The notes below the pieces were generated by a model. The model did not search any database and had not been told where the DNA came from. It saw only the letters and a list, made by a program, of their open reading frames with translations. Below, piece after piece: positions 7,097 to 14,819 of a stretch of 17,694 nt of DNA (the stretch's first letter is position 1; every line of letters starts with the position of its first letter). Location of the stretch: assembly GCA_900770015.1 (NCBI GenBank), contig CAAGIU010000424.1, forward strand, positions 1 through 17,694. Direction: 5' to 3'. The DNA is from an uncultured Oscillospiraceae bacterium (GTDB taxonomy: Bacteria > Bacillota_A > Clostridia > Oscillospirales > Oscillospiraceae). The translations under genes were made by a program, and so were the position numbers.

Positions 7097-7768
7097 TTAT
7101 GTGTCCGGAGTCAGGATCCGGAACCGGGAGCCGGTGCAGTCGATTTGTCCCGCCTTTCTCAGTTTGCTGATTTCCGCCGACATGGCGCTGCGCTCCACCC
7201 CCAGATACTCCGCCAGCGCCTGCCGGTCATAGGGGATGACGAATTCGCCGCTGCCGTGCTGCTTTGCCTGCTCCAGAAGGAATTCCATCAGCTTTTCCTG
7301 GGTGGTTTTCTGGGACATGCAGCGGATTTTTTGGGTAAGCATCAGGTTTTTCTGAGCAATTCCCTGGAGCAGATTCCGTACCAGCTTGCTGTGGAAGGGA
7401 CAGGCATTGGGGCAGCTTGTCAGTACCCGTTTGCAGTCCAGAAGCAGCACAGAAGTGCTTTCCAGAGCGACGGCACTGACTGGCAGGGTTTCCACTTCGG
7501 CACAGGCGAAGGCCTCTGCGAACAGCCCTCCGGGAGACACCACCGTCAGCACGCTGCGGTTTCCATAGAAGTCGGTTCGCAGGATCTGAACCTTGCCGGA
7601 CAGCACCACCCCCACAAATTCCGCCCGGGCACCTTCCAAAAACACCGGACTTCCTTTGGCTGTTTTGATGATTTTTCCATCCAGACAGCTTAACATGGAC
7701 TTCAGTTCCTCCCGGGAAATCCCGGCAAACAGGGGACATTGGCTCAAAATATCAAAATATTCTTCCAT
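7097..7768 (-). CDS. Crp/Fnr-family transcriptional regulator, HcpR-like
   Basis: A 223-residue regulator: N-terminal cyclic-nucleotide-binding-type beta-barrel (LSGKVQILRTDFYGNRSVLTVV, then PGGLFAEAFA), dimer helix, and a C-terminal helix-turn-helix (DRQALAEYLGVERSAMSAEI). ATG 7768 follows AAGGAG by 6 nt; an in-frame ORF extends upstream but lacks support. It is divergent from the iron-sulfur protein/hcp pair, the usual context for HcpR-type sensors of NO or nitrosative stress. Cysteines are scattered (e.g. SQCPLF, FACAE, SCPNACPF), but the Fnr N-terminal cluster motif is not seen, so an Fnr-type [4Fe-4S] oxygen sensor is unlikely; haem or another ligand is possible. The palindrome at 7781-7796 is its likely binding site. 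Confidence 0.85.
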   Translation of the reverse strand: MEEYFDILSQCPLFAGISREELKSMLSCLDGKIIKTAKGSPVFLEGARAEFVGVVLSGKVQILRTDFYGNRSVLTVVSPGGLFAEAFACAEVETLPVSAVALESTSVLLLDCKRVLTSCPNACPFHSKLVRNLLQGIAQKNLMLTQKIRCMSQKTTQEKLMEFLLEQAKQHGSGEFVIPYDRQALAEYLGVERSAMSAEISKLRKAGQIDCTGSRFRILTPDT

Positions 7769-7780
7769 AGAATGCTCCTT

Positions 7781-7796
7781 TGTTGGAAATCCAACA
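7781..7796. promoter_or_regulatory. Palindromic operator, probable Crp/Fnr-family (HcpR-like) site
   Basis: TGTTGGA and TCCAACA are perfect inverted arms around a 2-base centre, the 16-bp shape bound by Crp/Fnr dimers. It lies between the divergent regulator and hcp operons, 12 nt before the regulator ATG, which would suit autorepression. Seen from the hcp side, a possible -10 (TATAGT, 7813-7818, or TAAACT, 7818-7823) puts its centre roughly 36-42 nt before the start point, close to the class II activation position. No good -35 box is present there, which fits an activated promoter. Confidence 0.6.
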
Positions 7797-7853
7797 TACA
7801 TTTTTCTTTTAGTATAGTAAACTGATGTTATCAAGTCAACAGGAGGAATTCTT

Positions 7854-8543
7854 ATGATTCGCAAAATCATTCAAATAGACCAGGATAAATGCAACGGCTG
7901 CGGCGCTTGTGCCGCGGCTTGCCACGAGGGCGCCATCGCCATGGTGGACGGCAAAGCACTTTTGATGCGGGACGATTACTGTGACGGCCTTGGGGATTGT
8001 CTGCCCGCCTGCCCCACGGGAGCCATCTCCTTTGTGGTGCGGGAGGCCGCTGCCTATGATGAAGCCGCCGTGCTGGCGGCAAAAGCAAAGAAGGAAGAAA
8101 CCCTGCCCTGCGGCTGCCCCGGCACCGCTGCCAAAGCCATCCACCGGCAGCAGGAGCCTGCGGCCTGCGGAGCGCCGGCTTCCCAGCTGCGCCAGTGGCC
8201 TGTGCAGATCAAGCTGGCTCCCGTGAACGCCCCCTGGTTTTCCGGTGCGGATGTTCTGGTGGCCGCCGACTGCACTGCCTACGCCTATGGCAATTTCCAT
8301 CAGGAGTTCATCCGGGGACGGGTGACTCTGGTGGGCTGCCCCAAGCTGGACAGCGTGGATTATTCCGAAAAACTGACGGAAATCCTCAAAAACAACGCGG
8401 TTCGCTCCGTTACTGTGGTGCGAATGGAGGTGCCCTGCTGTGGCGGCATGGTGAACGCGGTGAAAAAGGCATTGCAGCTTAGCGGCAAGTCCATTCCCTG
8501 CAACGTGGTGACCATTTCCACCGACGGACGAATTCTAGAGTAA
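7854..8543 (+). CDS. Ferredoxin-type iron-sulfur protein, Hcp partner
   Basis: A 229-residue cytoplasmic protein with an N-terminal double ferredoxin domain. Cluster 1 is complete (C13, C16, C19, C23 in CNGCGACAAAC). The second motif, CDGLGDCLPACP, has C43, C49 and C53 but Leu46 where the second Cys would be, so it probably holds a [3Fe-4S] or labile cluster. A C-terminal domain of about 115 residues (from WPVQIKLAPVNAPW) has further cysteines at 140, 162 and the pair at 195-196, which look functional. AGGAGG is 7 nt before the ATG. It lies 12 nt before hcp and is probably the electron donor to Hcp. The fused domain is not one I can name. Confidence 0.85.
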   Translation: MIRKIIQIDQDKCNGCGACAAACHEGAIAMVDGKALLMRDDYCDGLGDCLPACPTGAISFVVREAAAYDEAAVLAAKAKKEETLPCGCPGTAAKAIHRQQEPAACGAPASQLRQWPVQIKLAPVNAPWFSGADVLVAADCTAYAYGNFHQEFIRGRVTLVGCPKLDSVDYSEKLTEILKNNAVRSVTVVRMEVPCCGGMVNAVKKALQLSGKSIPCNVVTISTDGRILE

Positions 8544-8555
8544 GGAGAATACAGA

Positions 8556-10151
8556 ATGAATCACCCAATGTTTTGTTATCAGTGCGAGCAGACCGCCGGC
8601 TGCAGCGGCTGTGTCGGAAAGGCAGGCGTCTGCGGCAAAAGTGCTGCCGTTGCCAATTTGCAGGATCAGCTCACCGGGGCACTCATCGGTCTTGCCCGGG
8701 CGGCGGACACCAATACGCCTACCGTGTCTACCCACCGGGCGGTCATCGAAGGACTGTTCACCACCCTGACCAACGTGAATTTCAACGAGGAAACCGTCCG
8801 TCAGCAGATTGACACCGTCCGCCGGGAAAAGGCGGCACTGACCCCCAATTGCAGCGCCTGCGCCTGCCCCTGCGGCAGAACCGACGAATACGACATGAAC
8901 AAACTCTGGGAGGCCAACGAGGACATCCGCTCCCTCAAATCCCTGATCCTCTTTGGCCTGCGGGGCATGGCAGCCTACGCGTACCACGCCATGGTGCTGG
9001 GCTATACCGACGAGGAGGTAAACCACTTCTTCTATGAAGGCCTCTTTGCCATTGGCGAGGACTGGGGCATGGAGGAGCTGCTGCCCATGGTCATGAAGGT
9101 GGGGCAGGTGAACCTCAAGTGCATGGCTCTATTGGACAGAGCCAACACCGAAACCTACGGCCATCCCGTACCCACCACCGTACCTCTGACGGTGGAGAAA
9201 GGTCCGTTCATCGTCATCACCGGACACGATCTGCGTGATTTGCAGCTCCTGCTGGAGCAGACGGAAGGGAAGGGCATCAATGTCTACACCCACGGTGAAA
9301 TGCTCCCGGCCCACGCTTACCCCGGCCTTAAAAAGTATACCCATCTCAAGGGCAATTTCGGCACCGCATGGCAGAATCAGCAGAAGGAATTTGCAAATCT
9401 GCCCGCGCCCATTCTGTTTACCACCAACTGCCTGATGCCACCGAAAGCCAGCTATGCCGACCGGGTGTTCACCACCGAGGTGGTATCCTTCCCGGGCATG
9501 AAGCACATCGGGGCGGAGAAGGATTTCACCCCTGTCATTGAAAAGGCTTTGGAGTTGGGCGGCTTTAATACGGACCGTACCTTCCCCGGCATCAACGGCG
9601 GCACAGCCGTCACCACCGGCTTTGGGCACAACACCGTTCTGTCCGTGGCGGATACCGTCATCGGCGCGGTGAAAGCAGGGGCGTTGAAGCATATTTTCTT
9701 AGTCGGCGGCTGTGACGGCGCCCGGACCGGACGGAATTACTACACCGAGTTTGTGAAAAAGACCCCGGCGGACACGGCGGTGCTGACCCTGGCCTGCGGA
9801 AAGTACCGCTTCAACGATCTGGATTTGGGCAGCCTTGGCGGTCTGCCCCGGATCATGGACATGGGTCAGTGCAACGATGCCTACAGCGCCATCAGGGTTG
9901 CGGTGGCCCTGGCAGAGGCTTTCGGCTGCGGTGTCAATGACCTGCCCCTGACGCTGGTGCTGTCCTGGTACGAGCAGAAGGCGGTGTGCATTCTGCTGAC
10001 GCTACTGCATCTGGGCATCAAAAACATCTACCTCGGTCCCACGCTGCCCGCATTCCTGTCCCCCAATGTGGCGGAGTATCTGGTAAAGCATTTTGACATT
10101 CACCCCACCACCACCCCGGAACAGGATCTGAAAGCGATTTTGAACAGATAA
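8556..10151 (+). CDS. hcp: Hybrid-cluster protein Hcp (hydroxylamine reductase)
   Basis: A 531-residue Hcp (prismane protein), which reduces hydroxylamine in vitro and NO to N2O in enteric bacteria, and thus defends against nitrosative stress. Residues for the N-terminal cubane are C7, C10, C19 and C26, with an extra C16. Ligands of the hybrid cluster are visible: H224, E248, C292, C386 (the persulfide position in VGGCDG), C414, C439, E473 and K475 in SWYEQKAV. These are offset by a constant 20-21 residues from the numbering I recall for the Desulfovibrio enzyme. An extra CSACACPCGRTDEYD motif lies near residues 99-113. AAGGAG precedes the ATG. Co-transcribed with the iron-sulfur partner and divergent from its regulator. 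Confidence 0.97.
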   Translation: MNHPMFCYQCEQTAGCSGCVGKAGVCGKSAAVANLQDQLTGALIGLARAADTNTPTVSTHRAVIEGLFTTLTNVNFNEETVRQQIDTVRREKAALTPNCSACACPCGRTDEYDMNKLWEANEDIRSLKSLILFGLRGMAAYAYHAMVLGYTDEEVNHFFYEGLFAIGEDWGMEELLPMVMKVGQVNLKCMALLDRANTETYGHPVPTTVPLTVEKGPFIVITGHDLRDLQLLLEQTEGKGINVYTHGEMLPAHAYPGLKKYTHLKGNFGTAWQNQQKEFANLPAPILFTTNCLMPPKASYADRVFTTEVVSFPGMKHIGAEKDFTPVIEKALELGGFNTDRTFPGINGGTAVTTGFGHNTVLSVADTVIGAVKAGALKHIFLVGGCDGARTGRNYYTEFVKKTPADTAVLTLACGKYRFNDLDLGSLGGLPRIMDMGQCNDAYSAIRVAVALAEAFGCGVNDLPLTLVLSWYEQKAVCILLTLLHLGIKNIYLGPTLPAFLSPNVAEYLVKHFDIHPTTTPEQDLKAILNR

Positions 10152-10160
10152 ACAACCAAA

Positions 10161-10225
10161 CGGGGTGCGCTGTATTTGGGATAGCCTCAGTGTATTTGTG
10201 AGACAGCCCCAATCATCGCACCCCG
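10161..10225 (+). other. Nested stem-loop downstream of hcp
   Basis: CGGGGTGCG (10161-10169) pairs perfectly with CGCACCCCG (10217-10225). Inside it TTGGG/CCCAA (10176-10180, 10208-10212) and CTCA/TGAG (10186-10189, 10199-10202) pair as well, giving one long hairpin 9 nt after the hcp stop. No T-run follows, so it may protect the 3' end or work as a weak or factor-dependent terminator rather than an intrinsic one. Confidence 0.6.
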
Positions 10226-10282
10226 GTATCGTTCCCGCACAGATAAAATATCAGTCCAGCCATCGTTGCAGGGTGTAACATC

Positions 10283-10449
10283 TAAGGAACCTCTGAATAA
10301 ATGGTCTGCGGCTGAACAGCGGGTCTTTTGCCCCATCCGTGCAGTTCTGAAATTGGGAAATACACAAAGTATTCCCGCAATTTCAGAACTTTCGGCTGAG
10401 CCAAAATCCCTCGCTGTCAGCTCTTGACCATTTAATCAGAGCTTCCCTA
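10283..10449. repeat. Palindromic TA-flanked element, copy C (MITE-like)
   Basis: A 167-bp near-complete palindrome in the gap between convergent hcp and methyltransferase genes. Outer arms: TAAGGAACCTCTGA...TAAATGGTC (10283-10306) against GACCATTTA...TCAGAGCTTCCCTA (10426-10449). Middle arms: GCTGAACAGCG with CGCTGTCAGC. Inner arms: AGTTCTGAAATT (10343-10354) against AATTTCAGAACT (10379-10390), then GGGAAATAC against GTATTCCC. The centre resembles that of the 2717-2882 copy. Both ends carry TA. No coding content. Confidence 0.75.
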
Positions 10450-10474
10450 ATGATTCTGCTATAAGGGAATCCCA

Positions 10475-11347
10475 TCAGACATGCCACATGACCATTCCCA
10501 GCTTCCAGACGATGTGGTGCACAAATTTGCCGGAAGCACTGTGGGATGCCACATAGTCGGAAATCAATTTCCGGTGAAGTTTCTCCAGCTCCATGTGTTT
10601 GCAGTAGCGTTCTTCCAGGAGCTCCACGGCCTCTTGAGGGGTCATGATGTTGTCCCATGCGGATGCAGTATAATCCACGATGGGCTGATATCCGTGGCAG
10701 TACAGGTGGTTGAAGGGGAAGCAGATCTCGTTGAAGCCCGAGGTTTCCGGGGTTTTGCCGAGCAGCGCTTCATCAAGCTCCCCATAGACATCGGACAGCC
10801 ATCCGCCAGCGGAATACAGGTACATACACCATTCCCTGCTGCACGCTGTCATTCGGTCAATGGTCTCCGGACTGGTGACAGCGGGATTGAGGGATGAAAA
10901 GACGAGATGATATTGCCCTTGCAGCTCATGCAGGTCCGCGTTTTGCCAGTCCCCTTTGATCAGCCTTGGCGAAAGCTGCCCCAGGGCGGCAAGCTTCCTT
11001 GCAGTGTCCTCCAGCATTCCCTGGGACAGGTCAAAGCAGTCCACCGTCATGCCATTCTGCGCAAAGGGGATGGCAAACACACCCCGGCCGCAGCCCACAT
11101 CCAGGCAGGTTTTCCCCTGACCCAGAACATTTTTCCGCCGCAGCATGGTAAGCACATCCGCAATGCGCTGGTCGTCTTCGGTGCTTTGAGAAGGCTTCCG
11201 CTGGGATACCTCATCCCAGCACCGCTCCACCTCCCCCAGCCGTTCTCCTTTGGCGGCGGAGTTTCCGGAACAGGCCACCTCGGCTTGCCACAGCCGGTTG
11301 GACAGGCTGCGCAGTTCCTGGGTGAAATGGAATTCATTCGGTTTCAT
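10475..11347 (-). CDS. Class I SAM-dependent methyltransferase, transporter-linked
   Basis: A 290-residue cytoplasmic enzyme with a Rossmann methyltransferase fold: motif I LDVGCGRGVF (82-91), acidic end of strand 2 in VDCFDLS (102-108), KGDWQN (131-136) and motif IV YHLVFSSLNP (146-155). An N-terminal helical part (1-75) and a C-terminal part with aromatic stretches (LYCHGYQPIVDYTASAW) probably bind the acceptor. It is the last gene of the importer operon and overlaps the second ATPase gene by 14 nt; GGAGGTG sits 8 nt before the ATG. The acceptor is unknown; a metallophore, a peptide or an imported small molecule is possible from context. Confidence 0.85.
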   Translation of the reverse strand: MKPNEFHFTQELRSLSNRLWQAEVACSGNSAAKGERLGEVERCWDEVSQRKPSQSTEDDQRIADVLTMLRRKNVLGQGKTCLDVGCGRGVFAIPFAQNGMTVDCFDLSQGMLEDTARKLAALGQLSPRLIKGDWQNADLHELQGQYHLVFSSLNPAVTSPETIDRMTACSREWCMYLYSAGGWLSDVYGELDEALLGKTPETSGFNEICFPFNHLYCHGYQPIVDYTASAWDNIMTPQEAVELLEERYCKHMELEKLHRKLISDYVASHSASGKFVHHIVWKLGMVMWHV

Positions 11348-12023
11348 GGATACCCACCTCCAGTCTTCCGTTTTCGATATAGAGCATTCTGTCGCAGAAC
11401 ATTTTGCAAAGGGTGTGATTGTGGGAGATAAACAGGTAGGCCACCTCGTGGCGGTGCTGGTACTCCCGGAGCAGCTGCAGAATCTGGGCCTGGGAGATCA
11501 CATCCAGCATGCTGGTTGCCTCGTCCAGGATCAGCAGCTCCGGACGCACCGCCAGGATACGCATCAATACCATCCGCTGCAGCTCACCGCCGCTCAGCTC
11601 GCTGGGGAACCGGTTCAGGTGTTCCTGATAGATGCCGAACAGCTTCATGTCCTCTTCCATCTGCTTCCGGTAGTCCGGCCCCACAAACATCCGGTAGGTT
11701 TCCAGCAGGCTGGTTACAATGGGGCGCCTGGGGTTGAAGGCGGATTCCGGGTGCTGAAAGACCACCTGCACATTTCTGCGCAGCTCCCCCCGGTAGGGGT
11801 AACGGACAGGCGTTCCCTTGTAGAGCACCGTCCCCCCCGTGGGGCGCAGCATTCCCGCCAGGATGTGCCCTGCGGTGGTTTTTCCGCTGCCGCTTTTCCC
11901 AAACAGGCCAACGGTTTCCCGGGAGGCGATGGAGAAGCTGACGCCCTGCAGCGCCTGCTTTCCGGTCTGGGACAGCAGGCCGGATTTGTAGCACATATCC
12001 ACATTCTGCAGTTCAATCAGCAT
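11334..12023 (-). CDS. Oligopeptide/nickel-type ABC importer ATP-binding protein (second ATPase)
   Basis: A 229-residue ATPase of the OppF/DppF/NikE class. Motifs: Walker A GKSGSGKT (42-49), Q-loop near 90 (VVFQHPESAFNPRR, typical of this class), signature LSGGELQR (143-150), Walker B LLILDEATS (163-171), H-loop H201. It is shorter than OppF and lacks the C-terminal oligopeptide/dipeptide (HPY) domain, which its partner has. Its start overlaps the end of the first ATPase gene by 11 nt, which points to translational coupling and a heterodimeric ATPase. NikE proteins are similarly short, which mildly favours a nickel-type assignment, but substrate cannot be decided here. Confidence 0.9.
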   Translation of the reverse strand: MLIELQNVDMCYKSGLLSQTGKQALQGVSFSIASRETVGLFGKSGSGKTTAGHILAGMLRPTGGTVLYKGTPVRYPYRGELRRNVQVVFQHPESAFNPRRPIVTSLLETYRMFVGPDYRKQMEEDMKLFGIYQEHLNRFPSELSGGELQRMVLMRILAVRPELLILDEATSMLDVISQAQILQLLREYQHRHEVAYLFISHNHTLCKMFCDRMLYIENGRLEVGIHETE

Positions 12024-12933
12024 AGAGCCAGCACCTCACCTTCCGATTGTCCACCTGAACCATGGGCGGCGGCATCTGGCAGCAGGCCTTCCGCATTGTG
12101 CAGCGGTCATAAACCCTGCAGCCACGTTGGGAGAATTCATTGTGGGGCGGCGCAAAGCCCATGGTGGCCTGAGCACCGTTTTCCGGAAGCGCCCGGATCA
12201 TGGCCTGGGTATAGGGGTGCAGCGGATGGGCGAACACATCCTCCGCAGGCCCAAGCTCCACCTGCTGGGCAGCGTACATGACACAAATCTGGTCGGCAAT
12301 TGCCTGAGCAAACAATATGTCATGGGTCACACACAGCAGTGACTGGTCCCCCAGATTGGACAGGGTATCCGTAATCAGCCGGATATAAGCGGTATCCACG
12401 CCCTTTGTGGGCTCATCCGCAAAGACATAGGGCGCATTGGTGCACAGCCCCATGATGATCAGAACGCGCTGCCGCATTCCGCCGCTGAGCTGATGGGGAT
12501 ACTGCCGCACCAGCTTCTCCTCATCTCCCAGACGGTGGTAGCGCAGCATTTCAATGACGGCCTGCCGCCGCTGGCTGGCTTTCATGCCTTTGTTCAAGCG
12601 CATGGCCTCATCCAGCTGCCGGCCAATGGTCATCAGCGGATTCAGGCTGGTTCCGCCGCACTGGGGGATGTAGCCGATTTTTGTACCCCGGATATCATAC
12701 ATTTTTTCTATGGGCAATTGGAGCAGCTCCTGGTCGTCCAAGGAGACCTGCCCCGTGACCACCGCCGACCCGGGCAGCAGCCGCAGGACGGACAGCAGCA
12801 TCACGCTTTTTCCGCTGCCGGTTTCACCGATGATTGCGGTTTTTTCACCCGGCCGCAGCGTCAGGGAGACATCCTCCACCACCGGCGTGGCGGAGGTGCC
12901 GAACCGAACGGTTAAGTTTTGTATCTTCAGCAT
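12013..12933 (-). CDS. Oligopeptide/nickel-type ABC importer ATP-binding protein (first ATPase)
   Basis: A 306-residue ATPase of the OppD/DppD/NikD class. Walker A GETGSGKS (36-43), Q91 in the phrase YIPQCGGTSLNP, signature LSGGMRQR (149-156), Walker B VFADEPTKG (170-178), H204. The C-terminal HPY-type extension begins at HPLHPYTQAM (237-246) and ends with a Cys cluster (C272, C278, C284, C285, C301); such clusters can bind an iron-sulfur cluster in Dpp/Opp systems. It starts 3 nt after the stop of the second permease gene and overlaps the next ATPase gene, so all five are one transcript. Confidence 0.93.
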   Translation of the reverse strand: MLKIQNLTVRFGTSATPVVEDVSLTLRPGEKTAIIGETGSGKSVMLLSVLRLLPGSAVVTGQVSLDDQELLQLPIEKMYDIRGTKIGYIPQCGGTSLNPLMTIGRQLDEAMRLNKGMKASQRRQAVIEMLRYHRLGDEEKLVRQYPHQLSGGMRQRVLIIMGLCTNAPYVFADEPTKGVDTAYIRLITDTLSNLGDQSLLCVTHDILFAQAIADQICVMYAAQQVELGPAEDVFAHPLHPYTQAMIRALPENGAQATMGFAPPHNEFSQRGCRVYDRCTMRKACCQMPPPMVQVDNRKVRCWLYAD

Positions 12934-12936
12934 AGC

Positions 12937-13752
12937 TTATTTCCCACTTTTCAGTTTGCCGCCGCCGTAGTATCCGATAAACACAAAGCCCATGATGGTC
13001 AGGGAGATCATGATGATCGGCGGCAGAATCCACCACCAGTAGCCGTTGATGACGCCGCTTCGGAAGAAGGCATAGTGCAGCGTGGAGCCCCAGCTCTTGG
13101 CGGAGAGGATTCCCAGACCCAGGAAGCTCAGGCTGGCCTCGCTGAGCATGGCGGAGGCCACGGACAGAGATGCCCGCATTAAAAGGATATCCTTCAGGTT
13201 CGGAAGCAGATGCCAGAACAGGATCCGAAAACCGGAGACCCCCAGATTCTTTTCCATCTGGATAAAGGGCATCTGGCGAAGCTCCAGGGTTTTGGTTCGG
13301 ACGATCCGCGCTGTCCCCGTCCAGGAGGTAACGCTGATGGCGATCACCATGTTGCGAAGTCCCGAGCCCAGATAGGATGCAATGAGGATGGTCAATGGCA
13401 AGGATGGAAGACACATGAAGAAATTAATCAGGGCGGAGATCACCGCATCCACTTTCCCCCGATAGTACCCGGAGAGCATCCCCAGCACCGCACCCACGGT
13501 GATGATTACCACCGCACTGGTCAGCCCCACCGCCAGGGACACCCGGGAACCGTAGATGATTTCGCTGAAAATGTCCTGTCCCATATCATTGGTGCCCAGC
13601 CAATGCGCCGGGCTGGGAGACTGGTAGGGTTTCCCGTAGGCATAGGGGTCGTAGGGGGCGATATAGGGCGCAAACACAGCCAGAAAGGCAACGAATACCA
13701 GAATGACAATGCCAGTGATCCGAAGGGATTGGTTCCGTTTTGCATCATTCAT
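12937..13752 (-). CDS. Oligopeptide/nickel-type ABC importer permease (DppC/NikC class)
   Basis: A 271-residue inner-membrane permease. The N-terminal TM is followed by the class phrase FAPYIAPYDPY and then HWLGTNDMGQDIFSEIIYGSR, the conserved DppC/NikC entry sequence. About five further TM segments follow (near residues 72-94, 102-125, 135-160 and toward the end 215-262). The cytoplasmic loop that contacts the ATPase lies around KNLGVSGFRILFWHLLPN (an EAA-type loop). It overlaps the 3' end of the first permease gene by 8 nt, so the two are probably translated in coupled fashion, and they form the heterodimeric channel. Confidence 0.93.
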   Translation of the reverse strand: MNDAKRNQSLRITGIVILVFVAFLAVFAPYIAPYDPYAYGKPYQSPSPAHWLGTNDMGQDIFSEIIYGSRVSLAVGLTSAVVIITVGAVLGMLSGYYRGKVDAVISALINFFMCLPSLPLTILIASYLGSGLRNMVIAISVTSWTGTARIVRTKTLELRQMPFIQMEKNLGVSGFRILFWHLLPNLKDILLMRASLSVASAMLSEASLSFLGLGILSAKSWGSTLHYAFFRSGVINGYWWWILPPIIMISLTIMGFVFIGYYGGGKLKSGK

Positions 13753-14746
13753 GTGCAGCCCCTCCTCTGACCCGGGGATCGATGATGGCGGTGAACAGGT
13801 CTGCCAGAAGATTGGAAAGGATCACACAGCTTCCGGAAATCAAAAAGCAGCACTGCAGCACCGGGAAATCCCGAACACCCATCGCATTGTAATACAGCAG
13901 CCCCATTCCCCGCCAGGAAAATACGATCTCAATGAAGGTCGCGCCGCCCAGCAATCCGCCCATCTGCATACACAGGGCGGTGATGTAGGGTGCCAGGGCG
14001 TTTTTCAGAACGTGTCTGCGGATGACCTGGCGCTCTGTCAAGCCTTTGGAAAAGGCTGTGACGGTATATTCTGCGTCCCGAATCTGCGCCACGGTGCTTT
14101 TCATCAGCAGGAAATTGGAGGCGATGCGGTAAAGCAGCAGTACGCTCATCGGCAGCGCCATGTGGTGCAGGATGCTGACAAAACGCTTCATTCCCGTCAG
14201 ATGCCCGCCGCTGACCATGCCCGCAATGGGAAAGAGCTTCAGCTTGAAGGCGAAGATCATCAAAAAGAGAATCGCAAGGCAGTTTCCGGGAACGGTTTTG
14301 AAGAACAGCGCCAGTGGCGTGAGAATCCGATCCGCAATGCCGCCGTTTTTCCACCCCGCTTTCAGCCCCAGGTAACCTCCGGCAAAGGCGCCGATGACCA
14401 GGGTGGGGATTAAAAGGATCAGCGTCCATTTTGCGTTGACGGCGATCTCCTGCAGCACGGGCAAATCATTCTTGTAGGAATAGCCAAAATCCAGATGCGA
14501 CATATTCTGGATGTATCTGCAATACTGCTCCCATAGTGACCCGTCCAGGCCGTAGTACACCCGCAGCTCTTCCAGCAGAGCGGGATTGGTGTTGCTGAGC
14601 CGGTAGAAATCCTCCTCGCCCAGAATGTTCCGAAGGGGGTCTCCGGGCATCAGCCGAACAAGGATAAAATTGAAGGATACGATGCACACCAGCAGCACGA
14701 TGGCCGTCAGCACTCTGCCGATTCCGTATCTGATCGTCGCTTTCAT
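13745..14746 (-). CDS. Oligopeptide/nickel-type ABC importer permease (DppB/NikB class)
   Basis: A 333-residue inner-membrane permease with six TM segments. The N-terminus (IGRVLTAIVLLVCIVSFNF, then LVRLMPGDPL) is the standard DppB/NikB opening. The EAA-type ATPase-contact loop is at FSKGLTERQVIRRHVLKN, and the class phrase FSWRGMGLLYYNAM follows. The C-terminal NLLADLFTAIIDPRVR is also typical. GAGGGGGG lies just upstream of the ATG. It is separated from the binding-protein gene by 73 nt that hold a strong hairpin, and it overlaps the next permease gene by 8 nt. Confidence 0.93.
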   Translation of the reverse strand: MKATIRYGIGRVLTAIVLLVCIVSFNFILVRLMPGDPLRNILGEEDFYRLSNTNPALLEELRVYYGLDGSLWEQYCRYIQNMSHLDFGYSYKNDLPVLQEIAVNAKWTLILLIPTLVIGAFAGGYLGLKAGWKNGGIADRILTPLALFFKTVPGNCLAILFLMIFAFKLKLFPIAGMVSGGHLTGMKRFVSILHHMALPMSVLLLYRIASNFLLMKSTVAQIRDAEYTVTAFSKGLTERQVIRRHVLKNALAPYITALCMQMGGLLGGATFIEIVFSWRGMGLLYYNAMGVRDFPVLQCCFLISGSCVILSNLLADLFTAIIDPRVRGGAAHE

Positions 14747-14768
14747 GGCAGACCCCCCTCATAAATAC

Positions 14769-14802
14769 ACCAAAAGGGCAGTCATACGATTGCCCTTTTG
14801 GT
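14769..14802 (-). other. Intercistronic 12-bp hairpin between binding-protein and permease genes
   Basis: ACCAAAAGGGCA (14769-14780) pairs perfectly with TGCCCTTTTGGT (14791-14802) around a 10-nt loop. No T-run follows in the transcribed direction. It lies just after the binding-protein stop. Hairpins here in ABC import operons commonly protect the upstream message so that binding protein is made in excess; partial termination is the alternative. Confidence 0.7.
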
Positions 14803-14819
14803 ATGGAAATTGGAACTGC

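Noticed and set aside
6887..7693. A 268-codon plus-strand gene
   Set aside because: Only the first 30 or so codons resemble anything; the frame then crosses a strong terminator and runs antisense to the Crp/Fnr regulator.
7097..7870. Longer start (7870) for the Crp/Fnr regulator
   Set aside because: It would overlap the divergent gene's start and the operator, and only ATG 7768 has a proper ribosome binding site.
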